Made by a program: the position numbers and the translations under genes
Shown here: one piece after another, positions 23,595-32,099 of the stretch
Position numbering within the stretch: position 1 is the stretch's first letter
How the letters are laid out: each line of letters starts with the position of its first letter
Notes under the pieces: model-generated
What the model saw: the letters and a program-made list of their open reading frames with translations, nothing else
The model's database searches: none
What the model was told of the DNA's origin: nothing
Assembly (NCBI GenBank): GCA_022773305.1
Contig: JALFAW010000198.1
Location: 1 to 36,354 of the forward strand
DNA from: Spirochaetia bacterium
Lineage (GTDB): Bacteria > Spirochaetota > Spirochaetia > Treponematales > Treponemataceae
Direction of reading: 5' to 3'
DNA length: 36,354 nt

Positions 23595-25100
23595 ATGTTT
23601 AAGAGCAACGAAATCTTTTTAGGGAGAAAGAAAGAAATGGTTCTGCTGGAGTCACTATATGACTCAAATAAATTTGAAATGCTTATTCTCCATGGCAGAA
23701 GACGAGTCGGGAAATCATATCTTCTGTCACATTTTGCAAAACTTCATTCAGATAATACTGTTTACTTTACTGGCGATAAAGACTCGGAAAAGAACAATGT
23801 TCAGAATTTTTGTGAGGAGCTTAATCGTGTATTAAAAGTTGGAGACTTTCTTAATTCTTTTACAACCTGGAATGATGTTTATTCATTTTTAAGAACTGCG
23901 GAAATTAAAGACAGACTTGTTCTTATAATTGATGAGTTTACATATCTTTATAATTCAAATCCAGCATATGATTCTGGTCTTCAAAATGCAATTGATAAAA
24001 TTTTAAAATCTAAGAATATATTTCTTATTTTATGTGGTTCAGAGGTATCTGTAATTGAAGAAATTATTGATGATTCAACTAAACCTCTTTACGGTAGAAA
24101 AACATCCGAACTAAAACTTCTGCCATTTACATATAAGGAAGCCCGGGAGTTCTTTCCTCATTATTCAAATGAAGAAGCATTAACAGCTTATTCCATACTT
24201 GGTGGAATTCCACTTTATCTTTCTTTATTTGATGACAGACTTACAATCAAAGAGAATGTAATAAAAAATTGTCTTTCCACAACAGGATACCTTTTTAATG
24301 AAATAGAGACGCTTTTGCGAATGGAACTTAAGGAAACTCATTTTTATAAAAATATTATGCTTGCAATAAATGCTGGTGCTTCTACATTTAATACGATTAG
24401 GGACAAGGTTGGAGAAGATGCGGCCAAAATTGCAAAATATATCAATGTTCTGATAAATCTTGGATTCATAAAAAAAGAAGTTCCATGCGGAGAAAAAGAG
24501 AAGAGTAGAAATACTTTATATTCTATAAGTGATAATTATTTTGCTTTTTATTTTGCATTCATTTTCAAACACCAGAATATGCTGAATGGACTAATTTCAC
24601 CAGAGATGTATTATGAAAAAGAACTTACAAAGATAAAATTGAATACATTCATTGGGCATCGTTTTGAACAGATTTGTGAGACTTATCTAAAAGAGCAGTT
24701 CTATAATGGAAAAATGCCTTTTTTTGCTGAAAATCTTGGTCGCTGGTGGGGAAATAATTCTGTTTTAAAAAAACAGGAAGAAATAGATGGAGAGTTGATA
24801 ATTTCTAGCAACTCGCCAAACGGACGAGTCAAGGCGAAAAGCAAAGCGTGCCTTGACCGGACGTACTTATTAGCGACTGATGATGAGAATGCAGTTATTT
24901 GTGAATGTAAGTACACAGAAGACCCTTTCGATGAAAAGCAGTTGAAAGATCTGCAGGATTCAGCATTGTGTGTTACGCAGCAGAATAAATCGTACATAAT
25001 TTTCTCTAAAAATGGTGTGTCTTCAGGCGTTGAAAAATATCTTAAGAATTTACCAGGATATTCAGTGGTTACTCTGGATGATTTGTTTTTAAGTGAGTAG
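23595..25100 (+). CDS. AAA ATPase with DUF234 nuclease-like C-terminus
   Basis: A 501-residue protein of the archaeal-type ATPase/DUF234 family. Walker A is GRRRVGKS (34-41) and Walker B is LVLIIDEF (Asp113-Glu114). A winged-helix region follows (ALTAYSILGGIPLYL; FNTIRDKVGEDAAKIAKYI) and then the DUF234 PD-(D/E)XK-like domain (FEQICETYL; RWWGNN; KKQEEID; ICECKYTE). Between EEID (398) and LLATDD (425) there are 26 extra residues not expected in the family, encoded by a hairpin-rich insertion that keeps the frame. The cellular role of this family is unknown. The promoter palindrome suggests tight regulation. Confidence 0.88.
   Translation: MFKSNEIFLGRKKEMVLLESLYDSNKFEMLILHGRRRVGKSYLLSHFAKLHSDNTVYFTGDKDSEKNNVQNFCEELNRVLKVGDFLNSFTTWNDVYSFLRTAEIKDRLVLIIDEFTYLYNSNPAYDSGLQNAIDKILKSKNIFLILCGSEVSVIEEIIDDSTKPLYGRKTSELKLLPFTYKEAREFFPHYSNEEALTAYSILGGIPLYLSLFDDRLTIKENVIKNCLSTTGYLFNEIETLLRMELKETHFYKNIMLAINAGASTFNTIRDKVGEDAAKIAKYINVLINLGFIKKEVPCGEKEKSRNTLYSISDNYFAFYFAFIFKHQNMLNGLISPEMYYEKELTKIKLNTFIGHRFEQICETYLKEQFYNGKMPFFAENLGRWWGNNSVLKKQEEIDGELIISSNSPNGRVKAKSKACLDRTYLLATDDENAVICECKYTEDPFDEKQLKDLQDSALCVTQQNKSYIIFSKNGVSSGVEKYLKNLPGYSVVTLDDLFLSE
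24789..24866 (+). repeat. in-frame palindromic insertion in the AAA-DUF234 gene
   Basis: These 78 nt encode 26 residues between EEID and LLATDD, a point where the family normally runs straight through. The segment has its own stems: ACTCG (24811-24815)/CGAGT (24825-24829) and GTCAAGGC (24828-24835)/GCCTTGAC (24850-24857) with a 14-nt loop, plus direct CGGACG repeats at 24821 and 24858. It is more GC-rich than the rest of the gene. The insertion boundaries are set by comparison with the remembered family pattern, not by alignment. Confidence 0.6.
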
Positions 25101-25255
25101 ATAAAGATGACTGTTGTATCTGTCGGGGATAATTGGCTGTAATTTAGATAATATGTAGTGCCATCCAGTTTGTAAAAACGTGAATTTAGCGTCAAAATAT
25201 TAATGATTAAAAATTAACAGTATGGGCATTACCTCATACAAAGTGGAGACACTAC
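25101..25255 (+). other. left-end noncoding region of the IS110 element; possible bridge RNA region
   Basis: This stretch between the AAA gene and the IS110 start codon has no ORF. GTAGTG and CACTAC, directly before the ATG, are complementary at roughly 100 nt distance. In IS110-group elements the noncoding left end encodes the bridge (seeker) RNA. Whether this decayed copy retains that RNA cannot be judged by eye. Confidence 0.35.
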
Positions 25256-26160
25256 ATGGAAATTATAACACGAAACGAAAAGATTTTGTACATTGGAATT
25301 GATGTTCACAAGGACACCTATTCACTTTGCTGCTTTGTTTTTCACAAGAATGAACTTTCTGATGAGATGACAATTAGGGCAACAACGAAAGCTGTAATAA
25401 AATATCTGGAGGCAATAAAGAAAAAAAACACAAGGAAGAAATCCTGTTCGTCTGCGGATACGAAGCCAGGGCAAACAGGTTACGGTCTTTGCCGCGGATT
25501 ACAAAAGGCTGGTTATGGCTGCGTAGTTATGGAACCCGACAACAATGTCGAATTCAGATGTAAAGAAGAGGGTAAAAACAGACAGAATTGATGCAAGGGC
25601 AATAGGAACTTCTTTCCTGCTGAGAAATGGGAAATCGTATCCTGAAAGCGGAAATTACTGAACTGAAAAATTCTTCAAATGGATAAGGACCGTTCAGTTT
25701 TCAGAAAAATGGATGCAGGAGGCTTTAAATGAGTATCTTTCGGAAGTTTACAGTCTGAAAGCCAAAATTGAATTGATGGATATGAAAATCAGAGAGATTG
25801 CAGAGCTAGAAATTATAAAGGATAAAGTTGATAAGCTTGTGTGTTTCTCAGGTATTGATGTAACTACAGCAGTTGAAACAGTCGTGGAAATCCATGATTT
25901 TACAAGATTTGCAACGGCAGTATAGTTTGTAAGTTATTTGGGACTTTGTCCTGGAGAAGATTCAGCAGAAAGACTAAAATATGCTTCCGCTCGCGAAAGC
26001 AGGGAATAAGCGCGTGAGGTCTTTGTTCTGTGAGTTTGCGAAGGCAATAAAACGGACGAATCCTTATGGCGAAAAATCCAAGAGGATTTTTGAACGGAAA
26101 AATAGCTTAGTTCATTATTCATATTTTAAGTTTTGAAATAAAGAAAAGGTGGCGGAAACG
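25256..26160 (+). pseudogene. IS110-family transposase, decayed
   Basis: The first frame has ILYIGIDVHKDTYSLCC, the IS110 DEDD RuvC-like start with its first Asp. A second frame gives VKTDRIDARAIGTSFLL, the conserved TDRxDA block. The next ORF (25713-25925) has LVCFSGIDVTTAVETVVEIH-DFTRFATAV, then TAG 25923-25925, then FVSYLGLCPGEDSAE, and another frame gives AGNKRVRSLFCEFAKAIKR. So the C-terminal transposase_20 domain is present but broken. At least three frameshifts and one stop are needed to read it. The C-terminal catalytic Ser region is not intact. The 3' end of the element is unclear (about 26160-26290). Confidence 0.8.
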
Positions 26161-26410
26161 AGGCAGATTTGAGTTATCTTCGTTTCTCCTATGGGCTAAA
26201 AAAGGAGAAATCCTTGCGAATTCCCGCTTAATAGACAGAAAGAATTTTTGGCGGATCATTGACCTGTCATTAATGGTGGAACAAAGTCTTCTCCTATGCA
26301 AAGAAAGTTTATGAAACATTAATCAATACATCTAAGACGACTCCTTCTAATGCTTCAAAGCGTGCTGCTCGATTAACAGAATTTACTAAAAATTTCAAAG
26401 CTTCAAAATA

Positions 26411-26686
26411 ATGGCAGACTGTATCAATTTTTCAAAAAAATACTTAGACTTTGTATGCGAACCTTATAAAAGTTCGTATGCGTCTTATCTCAATGCTTTT
26501 CAATTAATCAAAATAAAAGATGATGAGAATAAAGAGGTTCTGTATAAGGATGAAGAATATTTGCGCAAGACAGTTCGTTACTCCCGCTTCCGAATGATTG
26601 GCGGTGCAGGAACAATCGGTTCTGCAATTTGTAAGGAAATCTTCAACTTTGAACCCTTTAAAATACTAAAAGAGTTTTTTAAATAA
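26411..26686 (+). CDS. hypothetical protein, 91 aa (possible remnant)
   Basis: I do not recognise this protein. It is soluble, with a basic patch and a glycine-rich turn (YSRFRMIGGAGTIGSAICK) near the C-terminus. The ATG overlaps the stop of a short upstream frame as TAATG; that frame (SYAKKVYETLINTSKTTPSN ending in FTKNFKASK) is closed upstream by a TAA and looks like the tail of a lost gene. No Shine-Dalgarno precedes the ATG. It therefore probably belonged to a two-gene operon cut by the IS110 insertion. Whether it is still expressed is unknown. Confidence 0.45.
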   Translation: MADCINFSKKYLDFVCEPYKSSYASYLNAFQLIKIKDDENKEVLYKDEEYLRKTVRYSRFRMIGGAGTIGSAICKEIFNFEPFKILKEFFK

Positions 26687-26775
26687 TTATAGCTCTATCC
26701 CTGTTTTCCAAAAAAAATGAAAATAGATGAATTCTACAATTCTTTTTTCAAAATTTATGATACAATATCAAAGAA

Positions 26776-27237
26776 ATGAACAAATTGACCCCAACAATCC
26801 GCCTTATAACAATCGATGACTACGACAAAATGTTTGCACTCTGGAACAGTACGGAGCAAAGCAAGCGGGCGTTAAATTCTGTGGACGACAGTCGCGAAGG
26901 AATTGACCGCTATATAAAAAGAAATCCCACAACTTGCTTTGGTGCTTTTTCTGGTGAACAACTCGTTGGCATAATTCTAACTGGCCATGATGGAAGACGT
27001 GCAATCATTCATCATCTGTGCGTGCATCCTGATTTTCGCAGACTGGGAATTGCAGGTCGCCTTGTGGAATGTGCAGAAAAAGCAATAAAGGCAGAAGGAA
27101 TCAACAAAATCTTTGGTCTTGTTTTTAAAGACAATGAAACAGCCAATATTTTTTGGGAAAAACAGGGGTATAGCCTCCGTACAAATCTAAACTACCGCAA
27201 CAAGAGTTTGAATGAGCTGGTTCCGCAAGGGAAATAA
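26776..27237 (+). CDS. GNAT-family N-acetyltransferase
   Basis: The 153-residue protein has the GNAT fold signatures: PTIRLITIDDYDKMFALWN at the N-terminus, IILTGHDGRRAIIHHLCVHP (beta4), and FRRLGIAGRLVECAEKAI with the R/Q-x-x-G-x-G/A acetyl-CoA-binding motif. NKIFGLVFKDNETANIFWEK is the typical beta5-alpha4 end. The substrate cannot be predicted. A weak purine stretch (CAAAGAA) precedes the ATG. It stands alone between the accessory zone and the MFS gene, and looks complete. Confidence 0.9.
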   Translation: MNKLTPTIRLITIDDYDKMFALWNSTEQSKRALNSVDDSREGIDRYIKRNPTTCFGAFSGEQLVGIILTGHDGRRAIIHHLCVHPDFRRLGIAGRLVECAEKAIKAEGINKIFGLVFKDNETANIFWEKQGYSLRTNLNYRNKSLNELVPQGK

Positions 27238-27368
27238 TCTTGTTAATAGAAATAGGTTCAATTGATTTTCTTGTTGAATTTTTATATAAAACGATGAATT
27301 AAAATATGATACAATAAAAGAATTGTTTTATGCAATTATATTTTAAAATTAGGTTATATAATAAAATT

Positions 27369-28604
27369 ATGAATAAAGAAAATACTAGAAATCTACAGAA
27401 AAAATGTTTGAAACAACAGCAACCAGATTATAAAAAAACACTACGTGCTTGCTATCTTGGCTTTATAACACAAGCAATTTGTGCAAACTTTGCACCCCTT
27501 TTGTTCTTGACATTTCATAAAAATTATCAAATTCCATTGGGATTCATTGCTCTTATTCCCGTAACATTCTTTTTCACACAACTTGTTGTCGATATTTTTT
27601 GTGCAAAATTTGTGGATAGAATTGGATATCGTGCGAGTATTGTAGCTTCAGAAGCGTTTTCAGCTTTAGGATTACTCTGTCTGGCTTTTTTACCAGATTT
27701 TTTTCCACCAGAAAAAGCATTTACAGGAGTCATGATAAGCGTAATCCTTTATGCAATCGGAAGCGGATTAATAGAAGTACTTTGTTCACCAATAGTTGAA
27801 GCCTGTCCTTTTGAAAACAAAGAAAAAACAATGAGTCTTTTACATAGTTTTTACTGCTGGGGTTGGCTTGGCGTAACCCTCATTTCCACAGCATTATTCA
27901 CTCTGATAGGAATTCGAAACTGGAGAATTATAGCATGTATGTGGGCACTTATCCCAATTTATAATATTTACAACTTTGCAACGTGTCCAATAGAAAAACT
28001 TGTAGACGATGGCAAAGGAATGAAAATACTTGAATTATTTAAAACACCCATTTTTTACGTTGCTGTCATCCTCATGATGTGTTCAGGTGCCTCAGAACTT
28101 TCCATGGCACAATGGGCATCAGCTTTTGTAGAATCAGGATTAGGATTTTCAAAAACAGTGTGTGATCTTGCAGGACCATGCCTTTTTGCAGTCACGATGG
28201 GAATCTCACGTGTGTTTTACGGTAAATTTGGTGAAAAAGTAGAACTGTCTAAATTTATGATAGGTTCTGGAGTTCTTTGTCTGTTTTGCTACATACTGGC
28301 TTCGCTTTTCAAAAATCCCATAATAGCATTAATAGGATGTATAATGTGTGGTTTTTCAGTAGGCATCATGTGGCCTGGAACTTTGAGCATAACATCAAAA
28401 AAATTACCAGCTGGAGGAACCGCAATGTTTGCACTTTTAGCAATGGCAGGAGATTTGGGCGGTTCAATTGGGCCTGGCACAGTCGGAATGATTTCACAAA
28501 AAACAGGAGATAATATTCAGGCAGGACTTTTCTTCGGTGGTATTTTTCCTGTCATTTTAATAATATTCCTTGTAATCTTTAATATGATGAAAGAAAAAAA
28601 ATGA
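27369..28604 (+). CDS. MFS transporter (FucP-like sugar permease type)
   Basis: The 411-residue membrane protein has 12 expected helices. LRACYLGFITQAICANFAPL is helix 1; GFIALIPVTFFFTQLVVDIF is followed by FVDRIGYRAS, the MFS loop 2-3 signature (G-x-x-x-D-R-x-G-R). GGTAMFALLAMAGDLGGSIGPG is typical of the FucP/NarK-like half. The track start at 27330 has no ribosome site; ATG 27369 (MNKENTRNLQ) is preferred, but the start is uncertain. It converges on the ZIP gene with 21 nt between stops. The substrate is unknown. Confidence 0.87.
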   Translation: MNKENTRNLQKKCLKQQQPDYKKTLRACYLGFITQAICANFAPLLFLTFHKNYQIPLGFIALIPVTFFFTQLVVDIFCAKFVDRIGYRASIVASEAFSALGLLCLAFLPDFFPPEKAFTGVMISVILYAIGSGLIEVLCSPIVEACPFENKEKTMSLLHSFYCWGWLGVTLISTALFTLIGIRNWRIIACMWALIPIYNIYNFATCPIEKLVDDGKGMKILELFKTPIFYVAVILMMCSGASELSMAQWASAFVESGLGFSKTVCDLAGPCLFAVTMGISRVFYGKFGEKVELSKFMIGSGVLCLFCYILASLFKNPIIALIGCIMCGFSVGIMWPGTLSITSKKLPAGGTAMFALLAMAGDLGGSIGPGTVGMISQKTGDNIQAGLFFGGIFPVILIIFLVIFNMMKEKK

Positions 28605-28625
28605 AACAGACCTTACTAAACCTTA

Positions 28626-29420
28626 TCAGCCTAGTGCCACATCTAGCATCATCATTATAGAAAAACCAATCATAAACATAATCGTTCCAAGATTTGAGTG
28701 AACTTTTTCTTCTTCGGTTGCCATTTCTGGAACGAGTTCTTCTACAACTACATAAATCATAGCACCAGCAGCAAAGCTTAAAAGATAAGGCAATACTGGA
28801 ATTATGAATTGGGCAAGGAGGATTGTAAGAATTCCTGCTAATGGTTCCACAATTCCTGTCAGAGTACCAAAAATGCAAGCTTTTGTTTTTGACAGACCTT
28901 TACTATGAAGTGGCATGGAAATTATAGCACCTTCTGGAAAATTCTGAATAGCAATACCAATTGCAAGGGCTAGGGCAGCAGACGCTGAAATTTGAACTGA
29001 ACCAGTGTACCAACCTGCATACAAAATGCCTACAGCCATACCTTCAGGGACATTGTGAAGAGTTACAGCAAGTACCATCATTGTAGATTTTTTAAGTTTA
29101 CTTTTGGGACCTTCAACAGTTTCGTTGATGTGCATATGTGGTGTAAGTATATCAAGTAGGAGTAAAAAAAGCATTCCAAGACAAAATCCTACAACTGCCG
29201 GGATAAAGGCAAGTTTTCCCATTCCTAACTCTTCTGCTTGACTCATCGAAGGAATCAAAAGACTCCAGACAGATGCTGCCACCATGACTCCAGCTGCAAA
29301 CCCTGAAAGTGATTTTTGTAGGCGAATGGACATTTTATTTTTCATAAAGAAAACACAAGCAGAACCAAGAGTTGTCCCCAAAAAAGGAATCAGTAAACCT
29401 TTTGCTATTGTAGAAAACAT
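28626..29420 (-). CDS. ZIP-family divalent metal transporter
   Basis: The 264-residue protein has 8 hydrophobic segments and the two ZIP metal-site motifs, VTLHNVPEGMAVG in helix 4 and IQNFPEGAIIS in helix 5. A histidine-containing loop (LTPHMHINETVEG) lies between helices 3 and 4. It is a gufA/ZupT-like importer of zinc, manganese or iron in the inner membrane. AGGTG precedes ATG. A promoter is visible at 29503-29531, about 80 nt upstream. A DtxR/MntR-type regulator is encoded 4.3 kb away, which could control it (inference). Confidence 0.93.
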   Translation of the reverse strand: MFSTIAKGLLIPFLGTTLGSACVFFMKNKMSIRLQKSLSGFAAGVMVAASVWSLLIPSMSQAEELGMGKLAFIPAVVGFCLGMLFLLLLDILTPHMHINETVEGPKSKLKKSTMMVLAVTLHNVPEGMAVGILYAGWYTGSVQISASAALALAIGIAIQNFPEGAIISMPLHSKGLSKTKACIFGTLTGIVEPLAGILTILLAQFIIPVLPYLLSFAAGAMIYVVVEELVPEMATEEEKVHSNLGTIMFMIGFSIMMMLDVALG

Positions 29421-29502
29421 TTTTCACCTTCCTATAAAAGATAGTTGAGTGTTCGCCATACGTGACTAACACATAAATGTATTGACTTATTGCAGTGCCT
29501 TT

Positions 29503-29531
29503 ATTATAGAAGAAAAATAAAAAAAGTACAA
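29503..29531 (-). promoter_or_regulatory. ZIP transporter promoter
   Basis: On the minus strand: TTGTAC (29531-29526), 17 nt, TATAAT (29508-29503). The leader to the ZIP ATG would be about 75 nt. GTGTT...AACAC in the leader is a weak inverted repeat that could be an operator, but it is short. Confidence 0.7.
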
Positions 29532-29569
29532 TTAAACGAAAATTAAGTACCATAAATCAAGATAAAATT

Positions 29570-29697
29570 AAGGTCTGTCCCCAATTATTTCACCAATATA
29601 AAGCAAGGTCTGTCCCCATTTTATATGCCACATTTTATATCCTCTGCATACAATTTTTTTTGAAAAAGGGGGACAGAAAAAGAGGGGACAGACCTTG
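29570..29697. repeat. REP-like repeats: AAGGTCTGTCCCC copies in both orientations
   Basis: AAGGTCTGTCCCC occurs at 29570-29582 and 29605-29617. The reverse complement GGGGACAGACCTT is at 29684-29696, and a partial copy GGGGACAGA at about 29669-29677. The outer pair with one extra base (29604-29617/29684-29697) is a perfect 14-bp stem. The layout resembles the repeat clusters recognised by REP-associated (Y1) transposases. No such transposase lies in the window. Confidence 0.8.
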
Positions 29698-29827
29698 TAT
29701 GAAAATATAAAAAAAGGGTACGAACTTGTTTTCTTCGAAATAAAACTTTTTATCTTATTATTGCATTTTACATTTTTTTTACTTTCAGTACACAAAGAAT
29801 TAACATACGAGCAATATAGTGACACCT

Positions 29828-31921
29828 ATGAATATAGAAAAGATTTTAGATGAACAAGAAATTGTGCCAGTCTTTCAGCCAATTGTTTCTTTGAAAAACT
29901 GTGATATTTTAGGATATGAAATATGTTCTCATTTAAACGACAAACCCATTACTGAATATTTTGAAAAAGCAGAAGAATTTGAAAAAATTTGGAAACTTGA
30001 AAAACTGTGTAGAAAATCAATCTTAAAAAAAGTTAAACTAATAGGACTTAAAAAAAATATCTTTATAAACATAAATCCAGATATTATTTTTGATGAAGAT
30101 TTCTATCAAGGGTATACGTTAAAACTTCTTGAAAAGTTTTCGCTTGAACCAAATCAAATTATTTTTGAGATTACAGAAAATTGTTCTCAAAAAAATGAAG
30201 AAACACTTTCCAGACTAATTGAGCACTACAAAAGCCAAGGATTTAAAATTGCACTTGATAATGTTGGTACAGCTTATTCTGGCCTGGAAAGAATCTGCGT
30301 TTTGAATCCTGATTTTATAAAGATTGACATGCAAATCATTAGAAATATCGAAAAGGATTCATTAAAACAATCTATGGTAAAAAGTCTAACTCATTTTTCA
30401 AATGAAACAGGTATAAATTTAGTAGCTGTGGGAGTTGAATCTGCCAATGAACTTGATTTTCTTTTGTTTCTTGGAGTTCAATATGCACAAGGATATTACA
30501 TTGGCTATCCAGCAGAATTTCCTGGAAAAGTTACCGCTGAATCTTATGCAAGAATTATTATAAATCAAAAGAATAATGAACAGTTGAATAAAAAAAATGA
30601 AAAAAAATTGATAAAATCAACTGAAACAGAAAAAAAAGAAAAAACAAAAGACGCTGCTTCAAACTTTAATTTTCTTGAACAAAAAAATGAAACAAATTCC
30701 CGAAAAATTGAAGAACTTGCATTTGAAGGAGTTACAATTTTTCCAGATATGGGAGTTCCTGAATTAATGAATTTCTTTACTGCAAACAAAGAATGTAATT
30801 TTGTTTCTGTGATTGATTTGAATTTTAATATATTGGGAGTAATGACACATTCTGTTTTATCTGAATTGCTTGGTGGCAGATTTGGTTTTGGTTTGAATTA
30901 CCGAAAAACTGTAAAAGATATAATGATTACAGATTTCTTTTCAGTGGATAGCATGGAATCAGTAGAGGATGTTGCTTCAAAAGCCATGAAAAGGGACGAA
31001 AAAAATCTTTATGAACCAATTGTTGTGTTAAAAAATAATCATTATTTCGGAATTGTTACCATAAAAAACCTGCTTGATACAATTGTTTCTGTTGAAGTTC
31101 AGGAAAAAACACTCGAAATCACGCGAAAAAATAAATTGCTTCAAAATCAGCAGAGAATTCAGGAAAGGGATATGAAAATGGCGGAACTTGTCCAAAAAAG
31201 TTTTTACACTTCAAAAGCGCCCTGTCAGAATAATTGGAAATCAGCTTTTGTTTTTAAGCCTATGGCGTCTGTGTCTGGTGATTTATATGATTTTTATTTT
31301 GATGCAGATAAAAATTTTGTGGGAGCAGGTCTTTTTGATGTTTCAGGACATGGAGTTGCATCCGGTTTGATAGGAATTCTCTCGAAATATTTGGCAGAAA
31401 AAATTTTCATTCAAAATATTACAAAACCTTTGAATAAAGTGATTCAGCTTTTTAGTGAAACATTGGCAAAAGAAAAGGGCAGTGTTGAAAATTATCTGAC
31501 AGGAGTTTTCTTGAGATTTAAAGAAAACTTTGTTGAATATGTAAATGCAGGTCATACAGATGTTCTTTATAAAAATACAAAATCTGGGAAAACAGAAGTA
31601 CTTGGAGATAAAGACGGAAAGTTTCGCGGAATGTTTTTGGGAATGGAAGGTCTTCCTTCTGATGGCTGCAGTACAGTCAGTTTAAAAGTTCAAACAGGTG
31701 ATTTTATCGTTTTATACACAGACTGTCTTATAGAAAGCAGAAATACAAAAGGTGATGATTTTAGATTGGAACGCTTGAAAAATGTACTCGATAATAGCAA
31801 TGCAAAAAATCCAAAAGAAATGATTGCAGAAATATTAAAGCAGTTTAATCAGTTTACAAAAGGAGTTCCGCTTCGTGATGATTTAACAATCATTGTATTG
31901 CAATATTCTGATTCTGAATAA
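29828..31921 (+). CDS. EAL domain - CBS pair - PP2C (RsbU/SpoIIE) phosphatase fusion
   Basis: Numbering follows the 700-aa track ORF (GTG 29819); ATG 29828 is an equally good start. Residues ~14-235 are an EAL domain (VFQPIVSLKNCDILGYEI...). It keeps Glu34, Asn86, Glu117 and Lys168, but the DD-FG motif is DN-VG (Asp147-Asn148) and the EGVE motif is VGVE (Val204), so c-di-GMP hydrolysis is doubtful. A charged linker (~250-295) leads to two CBS motifs (~300-425), a coiled coil (~428-460), and a PP2C/SpoIIE domain with SVSGDLYDFY (Asp488), LFDVSGHG (Asp507), YVNAGHTDVLY, LYTDCLIES and PLRDDLT, all intact. It probably senses ligands and dephosphorylates an anti-sigma-antagonist-like protein. Confidence 0.9.
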   Translation: MNIEKILDEQEIVPVFQPIVSLKNCDILGYEICSHLNDKPITEYFEKAEEFEKIWKLEKLCRKSILKKVKLIGLKKNIFININPDIIFDEDFYQGYTLKLLEKFSLEPNQIIFEITENCSQKNEETLSRLIEHYKSQGFKIALDNVGTAYSGLERICVLNPDFIKIDMQIIRNIEKDSLKQSMVKSLTHFSNETGINLVAVGVESANELDFLLFLGVQYAQGYYIGYPAEFPGKVTAESYARIIINQKNNEQLNKKNEKKLIKSTETEKKEKTKDAASNFNFLEQKNETNSRKIEELAFEGVTIFPDMGVPELMNFFTANKECNFVSVIDLNFNILGVMTHSVLSELLGGRFGFGLNYRKTVKDIMITDFFSVDSMESVEDVASKAMKRDEKNLYEPIVVLKNNHYFGIVTIKNLLDTIVSVEVQEKTLEITRKNKLLQNQQRIQERDMKMAELVQKSFYTSKAPCQNNWKSAFVFKPMASVSGDLYDFYFDADKNFVGAGLFDVSGHGVASGLIGILSKYLAEKIFIQNITKPLNKVIQLFSETLAKEKGSVENYLTGVFLRFKENFVEYVNAGHTDVLYKNTKSGKTEVLGDKDGKFRGMFLGMEGLPSDGCSTVSLKVQTGDFIVLYTDCLIESRNTKGDDFRLERLKNVLDNSNAKNPKEMIAEILKQFNQFTKGVPLRDDLTIIVLQYSDSE

Positions 31922-31934
31922 AAGTAGAAATTTA

Positions 31935-32035
31935 AAGTGCGACTAGTGTAGGGGAAAGCCTTCCCCTGTCTCGCACTTCGTTGCTCGCCACCCCTTCTCC
32001 TAAGGGGGTATAAAATAAAGTTTTATACCCCCTTA
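31935..32035. repeat. nested hairpins and a 15-bp perfect stem downstream of the EAL-CBS-PP2C gene
   Basis: AAGTGCGA (31935-31942) pairs with TCGCACTT (31971-31978), enclosing the GGGGAA/TTCCCC stem (31951-31966). A second unit, TAAGGGGGTATAAAA (32001-32015) and TTTTATACCCCCTTA (32021-32035), is a perfect 15-bp stem with a 5-nt loop. No T-run follows on either strand, so an ordinary terminator is unlikely. The sequence looks like a dispersed repeat unit. Confidence 0.75.
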
Positions 32036-32064
32036 AAAACCCCCAGCAAATACAATCTTCCACA

Positions 32065-32093
32065 CTGACAATTCCCCAAAAATATGTTATATT
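32065..32093 (+). promoter_or_regulatory. promoter of the PF09820 ATPase, predicting a leaderless mRNA
   Basis: CTGACA (32065-32070), 17 nt, TATATT (32088-32093). Six bases separate the -10 from ATG 32100, so the A of ATG is about the +1 position. No Shine-Dalgarno is present. The same arrangement occurs at hicA. Confidence 0.7.
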
Positions 32094-32099
32094 ATAAAT

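Noticed and set aside
29482-29510. Plus-strand promoter TTGACT-17-TATAGA overlapping the ZIP promoter.
   Set aside because: No plus-strand gene starts within the next 300 nt apart from REP-like repeats; it is probably a chance match in AT-rich DNA.
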